DNA from: Gymnogyps californianus | Taxonomy: Eukaryota; Chordata; Aves; Accipitriformes; Cathartidae | DNA length: 64,000 nucleotides | Assembly: GCF_018139145.2 (NCBI RefSeq) | Contig: NC_059500.1 | Span: forward strand, 33,399,437 to 33,463,436 | Reading direction: 5' to 3' | Shown here: one piece after another, positions 12,850 through 24,255 of the stretch | Numbering within the stretch: position 1 is the stretch's first letter | Layout: each line of letters starts with the position of its first letter | Made by a program: the position numbers and the translations under genes | Notes under the pieces: generated by a model | The model's input: only the letters and a program-made list of their open reading frames with translations | Told to the model about the DNA's origin: nothing | Databases searched by the model: none

Positions 12850-13640
12850 AGTGTCTGGAGAGAGGCTATTTTGGGGCGGGGGGGGGGGGGGGAAGGCAGG
12901 ATCCACACCGGGGAGCGCCCCACGGGCGACACCACCCCGAAAAGCGTGTAAGTGGTTAAGTGCCTGTCTGTCGAGCGGGCTCTCCGTCTATCGTGGCGAC
13001 ACGCCGCTGCTCGGACGCCGGGGGCTGCGGCGAAGGGCGGGGGCGGGCCGGGCCGGGCGGAGGAGGGGCTGCGCCCCGCCGGCCCCGCCGCACACACGGC
13101 TTCTCGCTCGGTGCAGCGGCGGCGCGGCACCCGGCGGCGGCACCCGGCGGCTCCCGGCGCCCGGTCGGACGGGGAGGGCGCCCGCGGGACAGGTAGGCAG
13201 GGACCCGTCCGGTCCCGTCCCGTCCCGTCCCGCCCCGCCCCGCACGGGGAGCCCGGGAAGCTGCGGTGCCGGGCGCGGGTGCGGCGGAGCAGCGCGGCGG
13301 CATCCCGGGTCGGGCGGCGCCCCGGGTAGGGAGGGGGGCGAGGAGGCATCGCCTCCGGAGTGGAGCGGAGCGGGGGTCGCCCTCGGCAAAGGTGCCCTGG
13401 GGGTAGGGGGTGGGATGCCGGCCCCGCTCGTCGGTACCGCCGCCTTTGCAAGAGCAGCCAGGCGCCCGCGCGTGTTTCTCTCCGCGTTGTCGCTGGTGGG
13501 TGACGGGACTGGTGGGGCGGCTCTGGGGCTCCGGGCAGGTTCATCTCGCTCTCCCCAGCTCGCATCGCCTCCGTCTCCCGCGCTAGCGGTCCGGAGCCGG
13601 GACGAGTCAGTTCAGGCTCTCCGCAGAGCGGAGGATTTGC
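12850..13640 (+). promoter_or_regulatory. MEGF10: CpG island, likely MEGF10 promoter
   Basis: The largest GC- and CpG-dense block in the window, with GC boxes (GGGCGG type), a 15-G run at 12878-12892 and a CCCGT/CCCGC tandem stretch near 13212-13242. It stands about 25.5 kb upstream of the start-codon exon. It is the only CpG island of this size upstream of the gene, so it is the natural promoter. No TATA box is placed to decide a single start, which fits dispersed CpG-island initiation. Long frames on both strands here (up to 294 codons) come from a lack of AT-rich stop codons in high GC and have no recognisable domain. Confidence 0.75.
13080..13192 (+). other. MEGF10: Candidate non-coding exon 1 with splice donor
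   Basis: The stretch ends in GGGACAG followed by GTAGGC at 13193, a reasonable 5' splice site inside the CpG island. No ATG occurs between 13080 and 13192, so it would add no upstream reading frame. The start given is only a guess at the transcription start zone. The need for such an exon is firm: the start-codon exon at 38663 begins with a 3' splice site and carries only 16 nt of 5' UTR. Which donor in the island is used is uncertain. Confidence 0.4.
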
Positions 13641-16639
13641 GCGGAAGATCTTTTTTTAAAGGTTACCGTTCGTTTTCACGGAAAGCTTTTGGCAGTCCTA
13701 AACAGAGGCTGAAACGAGGGTACATACTGAGCTAGAGGGGTGTTTGTGTATATATGTAAATAAGCATGACCTGCACGTGAAAATGCACATCTGTTTAATA
13801 ACTTGATTTTGTTCCAGCGTATGTCTTTCAGCAGAAGCTGCCTAGAGAAATTCTCAGTTGTGTGGTATCCTGTACAGATTTTCTTTTGGCGACAGTCATA
13901 GTAGTGTAAATATTTCCTATTTTGTGTTTCAGCCAAGGAGTAGGCTCGATCTGGAAATGTAGGCACAAATCAATTAGGAAAAATAAGCAGCTGCTTTTCC
14001 TAGAATGACCTGGGAATGCAGGGCTTTTTGGTAATCTGACGAGTTACTTAAATGTTGCTGCCAGTTATTGAGTACTTAAATGTAGTCAAAGCAGACATGT
14101 ATTTCCCGGAATTGTGTACAGCTCTGAAGTTTTTCTCAAGGACCAACTTTTGATTATAGAGGGAGTTTAAAACCTCAGTTTGGAACATACCAGTCAGTAC
14201 TGAAGATGTTTCATGGCATACTTTCTCAGGTTTGTAGCTGAGCTTTGGCAGCAGCAGTTTGGAAAGCAGATTAACATAATGACTCTATTTAGGAAAAATG
14301 TTTTTATCCAGCAACTTGGAAGAACAAAAAAAAAAGCCAAGTCTGGAGAGTGACATTTGTTTCCCAGCAGATAAGCTACAGACTTATGCTGAAAAGTCTT
14401 AGATGCTTTGACTGAGCAGCATGTCTGATGTGAGACTGAACCTGAAAGCTGCCTTCAGGCTTCAGTTTCTTTGTCAGCACCCCTAAATGGCACTTTTGCC
14501 CAATAACACAGTACCGGGAGGAAAGCATATGTAATTAGGTATGTGTGTTCTTCTTGAAGTGCAGGGGGGCGTGCAACTGTCTGAGCTGGAGACAGAATTT
14601 AGGAAAATAACAGCCTGGGTGGCCAAATTATCTGTATCGGTTGCTACTCAATGGCTGTGCAAATGAAATGGTATTAGGAAGCCTATTTTTATTTTCGTCT
14701 CAAGTCAGAATGGCCAGCTGGGCAGGTGTGCTCCAGATTTTTAATAAGCTGGACAAACAACGTAATTTAGGCCCAAGTTTCTACTTGTTTGCTCATATAA
14801 ATCATGCACCTGCACGGCATCAAAACATGGGACCTTTTCTAGTAAAATTTATTGATTTTTTCTTACACAGACAACTGTAACCACCGTGTGGCCTTGTCAT
14901 ACAATCAAATTTGAATGCATATCACTCCCACAAGAGGTGGATCAGTTGCATCATGTTAGTATTGATTGTTAATATGCTGTGGAGATGGCATGGCTTTGCG
15001 TTTGGCTTCTTAAGATGATGCAGTTGTAGGTGTGGAGTGTTGCAAGTCTCTGCTAGAAGATGAGCAGTTCACACGATTGGCAATGAATTTTCTGTGTCTC
15101 GCTCACTGATTACAATCCATATCTTGCAAAAAAATTCTCAACTGCTGGCTGCTCAGTGACCTGTGTGAAGTAAGCTAGTTGTATCTATTTAATTTCCCTG
15201 GAAATCACTTATCAGAGTTCCCCTGTTTCGAGTATCAGGCGGTGAAATGGTCCAGAGTCTGCACTGTTCTCTGGGGGCAGGGCTGTGCACGCCAGTTTCG
15301 ACTCCCCACAGACAGCCCCAGTAGACAGCAACTGTACTGCCTTTGCCTCAATAGCATGATGCTTTAGCCCTTTGTATACCATAAATTTTACCATTTAGCT
15401 GCTGTAGCTGAAATGTGCATAGCTAATGCCAACACTTTAAATGTGACTGGTGGTGTGGGGTTGTGTCCTCACAGGGTGGGCACCAGGAAGACCTGTCCAG
15501 GGTCACCCTGCAGGTGAACAGAAGAGTCTGACCAAGTGAACAGTCCTTTGGTGACTCTCATGACCACGTTTTCCACAAAAGAATGTATTCTGCTGTATGG
15601 GGGCATACACCTAGGGAAGCAAATGCAATTTAACAAAAGCAGTTAACTCATCTATGCAAAGAACACGGGAACTGTGCATTAACATACTTAAGTTTGATTA
15701 ACATCTAACAGAGTTTGGAGTGGGCTTTTGACTGCAGCTGGTAAGGATCCCTTGAATTTTTATTCAGATTACTTGGCAGGAGTTTTGCACCGTGTCTCTA
15801 CATACCTTTTTCTTGCCTAGGCATTTTCATTTCTCATTAGGGGAAGGAAGTGGCTTTTGAGGAAGGGAAAAAATAAACAGATTCTTTTCATATGTGCTAC
15901 AATTTTAGTCAAAACAAAGACATGTTGATTCTTCCATAGAGAATACTGTAACACGGATGTGATCCAGTATATCAGTTTTTTAACTGGAACACAGTGTAGA
16001 GCAGTAAAAATCCACTATAAGCCTTTCTTTAGATGTAGAGTGGAATGGTGTAGTGGAATTACAGTCAAAGTTCTTACATCCTTATTCCCATTAAGCAGTG
16101 TCTTCCTTGATGAATGATGCCAGTGGCACCAGATTTCACTGTATAGTAGTTATGTTACCAACTCACTGTCAGCAATGGAATTTGACCCTGATTTTTAATA
16201 TTAAGAGATGAGTTTGCCAGTAATTGGTACTCCTATTCCCCTTTGAAGATATGAAACATATGCTAGAATCAGCGTATCATGAACTTAGATATAACTGCAT
16301 TATTTTTTCATCTATGAGAAGAATCTGTGTCTTGATATTCCAAATGTTTTTCTTATGAAAAGAGTATGTATTATCTAAAACCATCTGTCAGAAAAATAGG
16401 AGGAGTATTCTGGGGAGGGATTTGCTTTACTAGAATAGCTGTATTGATTGTGTCAGCATTCTTGTTAATTAACCCATTCAAACTGTCTGGTCTTTAATTG
16501 ATGTTTTGCTTGTGTAAGGATTTGTGGCTCATGCCTTTGGATGTACACATTAGGTTTATATTAAAATGTAGACAGCCAGCTCTTCATGTTTTATCTGTGT
16601 TTTGTATCTGAGTGTCAGAGAAATTAGCCCATAGTCAGC

Positions 16640-16790
16640 AATGAGGTACTAATTCTGAGCCCTTTTGATGTGCAAGACAATGAAAGAATATAGATTGGGA
16701 AGCAGAAAGTAATTTTAACACTGACTTGCTGTGTGATGTCAGGAAAGAAATTTAATCTTTTTTCTGCTGCTGTAAAAGAACAGTCTTCTA
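16640..16790 (+). repeat. Ancient L3/MIR-class relic
   Basis: CTGACTTGCTGTGTGATGTC followed by a degenerate AAGAAATTTAATC and a T-rich stretch matches the hallmark of MIR/L2/L3 elements (TTGCTGTGTGACCTTGGGCAAG in the usual consensus) with decay. It is a short copy in sense orientation. Family assignment is by eye. Confidence 0.45.
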
Positions 16791-18101
16791 AGCCTACCAA
16801 ATTATTTTTGTTGAACACACAGAGATGCAAGTTAACTCTTTCAAAGAAACTTGAATATGAAGACTTCATATTAATGTGTCATGTTTAAAATAGAAACACT
16901 AGTACTAACAGCTGTAGGCTGTACGGCTCTAGTGTCCCACCGCTCCAGTCACAGGAGCTGTACAACAGCACAAAAACAATAGAAAAACAATCTTGCCTTT
17001 TATAATCTAAAATTTAAGAAAAAGACAATAGGAAATAAGAAAGGACAATGAAAACAGCTGTCAAGCCACAGTCATATTATTACTCATCAAAAATCATGGA
17101 AATGAAAATGTTTAAAGGGATTAATGATAGTTTTTTTCAGGTGAGAGTCTTCAAATAGGAGACAGTGTAGAACTACTTCTCTGAAACACCAGTATATTAC
17201 CAATGAGGGCTGATACCATGGCCCTGCCAAAGAAGGGGTCAACATCTTGTTAAGTACAAGAAGTGGTGGGCATGGGAAGAGACCGTGAAAGGCAAGGGGA
17301 GGCTTGGAGAAGTCATGACCTTAGGGCGATGGAGAAGGTGGATTTGTCAGGCTGGACAAGAGAAGACCAGCAGGGTTTTGTGATGTGGGTGAAGTTCTCT
17401 GGGCGTGAGACTGGGGGGCCCTAACTCAGCCCACTGGTGTCTCTCATGGGCAGTGCTGCTCTGGGAGGGTGTGCTTGAAACAGTGGCAGAAGATGTAGAG
17501 AAGGAGGGCTGGTCAAGGCTGCTCAGAAAGAAAAATTCTCAAAAGAGTGATAATCTCTTATTGTCGCTCAAGAGAGCGAAATAGGGCGACTGACACGTCT
17601 ATGAGCAGTAGCAGGGTGGAATACCCAACGAGAGTTTAGCAGAAGAGACGTTACTTTGATGGACTGCGAAGGAAAGAAAAATGAACTGGACAGAAAACAG
17701 TAAGCAAGCTGGTAGTTTGTTGTTCCATGCACACCCCCATTTCTTTTGGAAAGAAGCCACTGCTTTGTAAAGTTTTCTGTACATCACAAGCTTTATACTG
17801 TGAGTTCTTGCCGCATCGCGCTTATCTCCTTCAGGGGTAGATCCTGTAAGCCGTCTTCAAAGTGAGTAGTGTAATATTCCATAAGTAACTGTATGAGACA
17901 AATACGTGCAGCACAAAATGATTCGGAGAGACAGTAAGGGCAGGAGGATGTCGTTCTTAACATATTTTGGTCTTAGCCCTGTGAGAATATTTTTCATTAA
18001 TGAAAACAGAGACATCCGTGCAGGGTCTCAATGAGTTCAGCGTGATCACAGCATCTTTTGAAGTTTCTCCTATACAGAAATCTTGTTTATCTACTTTTCA
18101 G

Positions 18102-18165
18102 GACTTGTTTTGGGTACTTGGTGGATTTAAAGGATTTACACAGCAAGTAATAGCGTTGTCACCTG
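18102..18165 (+). other. Candidate cryptic or alternative exon
   Basis: A 64-nt segment bounded by a good 3' splice site (TTTATCTACTTTTCAG ending at 18101) and a near-consensus 5' splice site (CTG then GTAAGT at 18166). The sequence is open in one frame but has no recognisable protein similarity. It could be an alternative 5' UTR exon of MEGF10, an exon of a non-coding RNA, or a chance pairing of splice-like signals. Confidence 0.25.
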
Positions 18166-19300
18166 GTAAGTTACTCAGCTTTGTCTTGTGGAAACATTTT
18201 GATTTTATCTTGCAGACAGTTTTCTGAAGTACAGGAGAACAGTCAAGGTGGAGATAACTTTGACTTGGGATTTTTCCTGTCCCCAACTGTTATTTGGAAC
18301 AAAATACTCTGCTATCAAAGGGCTTAGGAAAAGTCATGATGAGATCCTCATCCATGGTTCGCAGTAGATCTGGCAGTGCCGCGCACTGCCTGTACTCTGC
18401 AGTCGTGCCGCAGCTCTGCAGTGGTGCCAGCCCAGGGTGTGGGAGCTGCCTGAGAGCTCCCCAGCTCTGGCTCTGCCCCTGTGTTGAGGTTTCCCATGGG
18501 GAGCCAGCATGTGCTGGAGGAAGCTGTATGCTGCAGTCTTGTTTTCACATGCAGTTTTGACCGTCGTAATTCATATCTAAAGATCAGGGCTACGGGGTGC
18601 ATCTGCCTTGCATTGTAGACACAGGCAGGAACAGCGAGGTTGTTAGCTGGTAGAAAAAAGGGGAGGAATTTGCAGCTGCGATGCTGTGCTTGTCTTCTCC
18701 TAAACTGGGTTTTAGGGGGATCCCACTACCATGCTGGTATCCTTCTGACCTCACATACTGCAAAGGTGAACTACTTCGAACTTATGTCTATGTTTTCACT
18801 ATTGTTGGCTTCATTCAGACCTTTTGTACTATGGCAGTCTATTTTTTATTAACCATGTTGCTCAACATTTGAATTTGGTGTTGATTCACGCATAGTGATT
18901 TAGATGATGGCTATTTTATGTTACTTGCCCCTTTCTTCATGTGACCCACAGAGGAATTTCAGAATCAGTTGATTTGGGTGACAGCTTTTGAATCCTGACT
19001 TTTAAAGTTTTGGCATTGCTGAACTGATTAACTAAAGATGAGCGAAAGAGTTTCGATCATAGGGCTCTGCCAAAAAGAGCCCCCAAAGTGAATGTTTTGT
19101 GTGAAAGCATGCCTTGCAGTTTAAGCCCGGAGTGACAATGATTGTAACACAACGCTGTTCATGTGACAGCCAGACAAAGAGGCCATTATGCACGGCTGGC
19201 TGGCATCAGATCCTCCCAAAGCCAATAGTCAGACTAAGCTTGGTCGCCCCGAGAACATGAATACACTGGAAGCACTTGCATGTTAAAAAAGAAGAAAAAG

Positions 19301-19340
19301 ATGTGTGTGTGTGTGTGCGCACATGCATGTGTGTGTGTGC
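19301..19340. repeat. (TG)n tract, perfect purine-pyrimidine alternation
   Basis: Forty consecutive bases alternate purine and pyrimidine without a break: TG repeats, then GCGCACATGCA, then TG repeats. This is a microsatellite with an internal CG-containing core and a classical Z-DNA-prone sequence. Confidence 0.85.
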
Positions 19341-20043
19341 CAAGGTCCAGTTAAGTTGTCAGTACAAAATGACGTAATTGATTTGTTTAGGTTTCTTTGG
19401 AAGTTGCTGTCAGGAATCAGCAAAAAACATGTAATGTAGCACTGAGGACAGACATAGTGGGAATAAGACAGAGTATGTCAACAGACCAAGTAGATCTTCC
19501 AGTTCCTTTGCTCTGTGCTACAGGATTGCTTCCTACAGCATACTTTTGAGCATCTACAACTGAGTTTTAGTTTCCTCTAAAGTGTTTACAAAATTTTGGA
19601 CCACACTAGTCTGTCAACACACACGTTATGATCACTGGAACTTAGGCACAAATAATGCTTATGTATGTTTGTGGGAAGCATTTGTTTGGTGAATTATAAA
19701 CCGTCTTCAAAGAGTTCAAGACCACCGGCAAGAATCAGAGCATTTGATACATGAAGAAATGTCCCTGACAACTTCTGAGCTGCAGCAGTCTTGGCCCCAA
19801 AGGCAGCATACTTGCGTCAGCCATTGTAAATCTACTTAAAAAATAGGATATGGCAGCTGGAGTGGAAAGCTCTTCAATTAGAAATGTATTTGTTTAAAAA
19901 CAACTGTTTCGTCTTTGCAGCCCTGAGGGCTGGATTGTCTTCTCCAGCACACAGGAGGTGGCACCCGATGATGACTGGAGTCACTAGTGATCACACCTGG
20001 CAAAGGCACTTTGGCCTCATTCCCTAGCTACTGCTGTACGTTA

Positions 20044-20319
20044 CTTTTTTTTTCCTTTTTTTCCCATTTTTTTCTTTTTTTTCTTTTTTTCTTTTTTCCT
20101 TTTTTTCCTTTTTCTTCCCTTTTTTCCTTTTTTCCCTTTTTTCTTTTTTCCCTTTTTTCCCTTTTTTCCTTTTTTCCCTTTTTTCCCCTTTTTCCCCTTT
20201 CCGCCCCCTCTTCCCCCCTCTTTCCCACCTCCCCCTCTTTTCCCCCTCCCCCTCTTTTCCCCCTTCCTCTTTCCCCCCTCCCTCTCCCCCCCCCTTTTCC
20301 CCTCCCTCTCTTTTTTCTT
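20044..20319 (+). repeat. 276-nt polypyrimidine tract
   Basis: Only three purines interrupt 276 bases (A 20066, G 20203, A 20227); 20067-20202 is an unbroken 136-nt pyrimidine run. Composition shifts from T-rich at the 5' end to C-rich at the 3' end. It lies in intron 1 on the transcribed sense strand. Long open frames on both strands here encode only Phe/Pro/Ser/Leu or Lys/Gly/Arg runs and are artefacts. Confidence 0.95.
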
Positions 20320-22587
20320 ATTCTGATTGAGGACCTTATTAAACTAGTGTTTGCCTTTGAATGGTATTTGCTCCTAAACACTTAGCGTAAGGGAAACATA
20401 TCATTTACAGAGCAGTTTTTGCCTGTTTGTTGGTATATTGGTACTGGTATAAAACCAAAGCACCATGAGTTCAATTTCTTTAATTTCATGTAAGGTTCAA
20501 ATATGTTTTTTCATTTTGCTCTGACTGTTACACTTTCTGAAAATATAAAATTATTTCATGTGCTGCAGTTGTGTTTTGTTTGTACTGACAAATTTTTCCT
20601 TCTTTGTTTACACTTTCACGGTGAATATTTTAGTTTAGAGAAGCTTTTGAAGTGCAAAGAGGAACACAAAGCATTTTCTGCAACTGGTGACAGAGTAGTA
20701 TTAAATAATTAATCTTTTTATTTATTCAGTTCTCCATCATTAGGCTTCTCTTTGGAGGGTTTTTTGTCTATACTTTTGGGAGAGATGATCACCAAAATTA
20801 CTTAGGCCTATATTAAAAGAGTTTTGTGTCATCAAGAATTAATCTGAAGAGGGTCAGGTAGTATTTAGTGTTTGGGGTACAAATGATAAGTCAAGAAGCA
20901 TGGTACGTCAGTAGCTCTATTTAAATACACAATAGAAGTGCTTGAAGAGCTGATGATTTTGTTACTCCTGCCTGCACCAACGAAGGGCCAAGCTCAGTCC
21001 TGCTCCAGCCAGCATGTGCTGAGGGCTGGCCCCGGCAGCCAGCCCTTCCCCACGCTCACCCCCCACACTCCAAAAACATGACTCTCGGGAGTTGTTGCAG
21101 GCTCTGTATGAACTTGGCACTTTTGCTCACAAATTCCTTTTTATGCCAAGTTGCTTGTGGTTGAGGATCAAAACTAGAGAGCTTAATGATTTTGTCTGAA
21201 TTTTACATGTCAGTAAAAATCCCAGCCAATTTTGGCCTGACACTTGCATGGTTTTTTGGTGGTTGTTGCTTCTTTCTTTAACCTTAGTGCGCTGGAAGAG
21301 TCTCACTGCTCCTGGGAAAAAAACAGGAGGTGTTTGGTTTGGGGAGCAAGGTTGGTATAGTTAGACTCCTGACCAGCTTCTTCCTCCAGTGTTTACCTTA
21401 CATGTTTTAGTAAATCTTTTTAATAAAAGAAATACTGAGGATACAGCCCAGCTGGTGTCAGAGGGAGACTGAGCTGTTGGTCTAAGAAATTCAGTCATTT
21501 GTTTGAGTAAGTCAGGTGAATAAATGCTTGCTGAGGGTAAAGCTGGGCTTTTTTTTCAAACAATCCCCAAGAAAAGGATCGGTACTTAATTTTTTTAAAC
21601 TCTGTTAGAAGGGTGCCAGACTGCATAGAAGTTAGGATTTCCTTTTCTCTTGCAAGCACTATGGAAATGATGCTTGTGATCTCTGTATGTCCTGCCATTA
21701 AAGGATGTTTGTAGGCCACTGCACGGCCTTATGACAGCAGTGGATTTTAATTATCCATATAATTACTTTTTTGTGCATAAGAATCTCTTCAATTATAATG
21801 TCACTATGAATGTCCTAGAAGTGCATGTCATGTGAAACAGCACGTTGTCCATCTCCTGAAGACAGCAAAGCAAACAGCCTCTCCAAATCTGAAATCCCGT
21901 CTCTCAGGTGGCCCTTTTACTCAGCGAAAGGAAATTGTTACTTCCAAATACTAATGTTTGGATTTGTACAAATGAACTCATGTCCCAGGTGTGCTTTACT
22001 GTTCAAATGGCATCTGCCTGTACCATGTTTGGTTTTGGGACCATAAAAGACAAGGATATTTGAGTATGTATCTTAAAAATTATGGGCAGGGCTTAATGCA
22101 GAGATGGTGCTGTATGATTCTTGCCTGCTATATACGGTTTGGTATAGGTGTTACTATCTCTCATGACGTAAGCTGTCATGGTCCTGTTCGATGTTGTCAG
22201 GTCCTCCCATTCTCTTGGTATTTTCTGATGCACTGGAAGTATCCAAATTACTGTATTCAGTGACATCAAAAAATGGGAGCTTTAAAACTTGTGAAATTTT
22301 GTTTTTTATGATGCAACTAGGAGACTTTCAGGAATCTGAACACCTCAAGAAGATTTTGTGGAAAGGTGGGAATGAGATTTACCAGTTGTGTTCAACAAGT
22401 CTTAGTTTATATCCTCTCTAGAGTGGTGTTTACTTTCATAGAAAATATAGATAATTGTAATAGGAATAAACAGACACTTAAGTCTAAACAGATTTTTTGT
22501 GAACTCCTAAATGGGAGTCCCACTTGCCCATTTGTACCATTGTCCTATTTGACCCTCATTTTGTGATGCTGCTTCCAGAGCTGTTAC

Positions 22588-22670
22588 TCACGTGCTCTGT
22601 GAGTTCTCACGTGCTTTGTGAGTGAGCAGGTGAATATCCACAAACCCTGGGCGGTTCTTCCATGCACGTG
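22588..22670. promoter_or_regulatory. Three CACGTG E-boxes, two in tandem
   Basis: TCACGTGCTCTGTGAGT (22588-22604) is repeated with one mismatch at 22607-22623, so two CACGTG sites sit 19 bp apart. A third CACGTG is at 22665-22670. CACGTG is the binding site of USF, MYC/MAX, TFE and CLOCK/BMAL-type bHLH factors. Regulatory use is inferred. Confidence 0.4.
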
Positions 22671-24154
22671 CCCTGCTGCTACTTCCCAGTCCCTTCTCCC
22701 AGACAAAGGCCGCATTCCTCGAAGCAGCAAAGGTGAAGCACTTAAGAAGTAATTAATACCTGTCTGCATTGGCTGTATGGTGGTTGGAGAGCACGGAAGG
22801 GAGGCAGAATAAAACGCCTGGTGCCATTATTCCCGCAGGGTGGTGTTGCTTTGCCCTTTGGTGGGAGTTTCTGATATACTGCAGCTGAGGAGTGTTTCAC
22901 TGGCTGCAGTGCACTATTATTATTATTTTTATTTTATTTATTTATTTAAGTGGATTCTGATTAACCACATGATTGCTTTTTATGCATGAGACCAATTAAG
23001 ACATTGACTTTTTTCCTGCCATGATGAAGATCTGGACACCTGTGGCCGGACGGCTGCTGCCGCTGCTTTGCACTCTTATTGTCTTCCTGGCATGACCTGT
23101 AGGAAAGAAAAAATACATAACATGCCGCAGTTTCTCAATGTCATGTTTATGAAGAGAGGAACTGTAAGTCCAGGAGCAAAAAACCCACCTCCCCAGCCCT
23201 GCTGGCTGTTTCGCTTGCCTGCTGAGGTGCAGGAAGGCTGGTGGTCTACCAAGTGTAACAGCCATAGTAAAACTGTCTCCTTCCCTTCCCATGCAGGGGG
23301 CTGAGGTCTTAAACCTTGGCCAGGGTATGGGCTTCGTGTGGACTTGGGCGCTCCGGGACGAGCTCTGCCTTTCCAGTGGGTTGAGGAGGCGTCCCCGTAC
23401 AGGGAGCCTCTGTGCTGAGTACTCAGGTGTTTGACATGGGGACTGCGCCATGGTGTTTCTAAAGAAAATTCCACTATTTGCAATAGGCAGCCTGACTCCA
23501 TTGCTCCATCACCACTGAAATCATAGGCTGCCTCTTCACTATCCTCTTTTTGCCTACAAAACCCCTGCTTAACACACTCGTCTCCTTCCCTCCGATTTCC
23601 TTCTGCTTAGACGGTGAAAACATAAAAGCAGAAAAGTCATTGGGGTCCTTTCTTCCGCCGGGAGAGCTGTGCGTGGGCTCCTCCCGCCGCTGGGGGAGAC
23701 CCCTCGGGGCAGAGCATTTACCAGTGGCACTGCCAGCTTGTGCGTTTAACTCGCGGCTCCGCCTGCTCTGTAATGGAGCTTTAGTGCCGCTTTAATCCAC
23801 ACCACATGCGGGTGACCCGAGCAAACCCTGTGGGAAGACAGAAGCCCTGTTGTGTGTTTGTGGAGCAGTTGCTCGGAAGCTGATGTACAGCTGTGGCTGA
23901 GCTTGTTTGGAAGTGAAGAGTAACTTGATCTTTTAATCTTTTTTTTTTCTTTTTTTTTTTTCCCCTCCCCAGACTGATATTGTAAATAACAACTGTTTCT
24001 GAAGGGTACCTGCCAGTGAGATTGAAATGCGTATTTTAAATGAGGGGTAGATTTCATAAAGATTTTAGCTGTGTGCAAAGAATATGCTTTATTTTTTCAT
24101 AAATTAATTTTAGCTAGTTTAACTTCTTTTAAAATAAAAGGCATAAGAGAACAG

Positions 24155-24255
24155 AGGCTGAGGGCCTGATTTTCTTACTTGCATTGAGTAAACCGGGAAT
24201 AACTCAAGTGAAATCAGTGGACTTTCAGAGTAACTGAGGTGAGGTGCATGAACAC
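24155..24255 (+). repeat. Ancient palindromic (MITE-like) relic
   Basis: The words GGGCCTGATTTTC, GAGTAAACCGGGAATAACTC and AAGTGAAATCAGTGGACTTTC follow the order of old hairpin-type repeats common in turtle, crocodile and bird DNA, whose centre reads like TTGAAGTCAATGGAGTT. The right arm (GTAACTGAGGTGAG) partly mirrors the left. Identification rests on remembered consensus and the copy is degraded. Confidence 0.4.

Noticed and set aside
12771..13735. Open frames of 264 and 294 codons, plus several shorter ones, on both strands
   Set aside because: They lie in the CpG island, are made of Arg/Pro/Gly/Ala, overlap each other on both strands and lack any domain. High GC removes stop codons.
20028..20385. 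117- and 132-codon frames over the polypyrimidine tract
   Set aside because: They are low-complexity translations of a simple-sequence tract.
23021..23095. Short + strand frame encoding a 24-residue hydrophobic peptide starting MMKIW
   Set aside because: It looks like a signal peptide but ends at once and no acceptor or donor links it to other coding sequence.
22996..23501. Overlapping - strand frames of 151 and 141 codons
   Set aside because: Two different frames cover the same GC-rich stretch, neither with a known domain. Only one could be real and nothing favours either.
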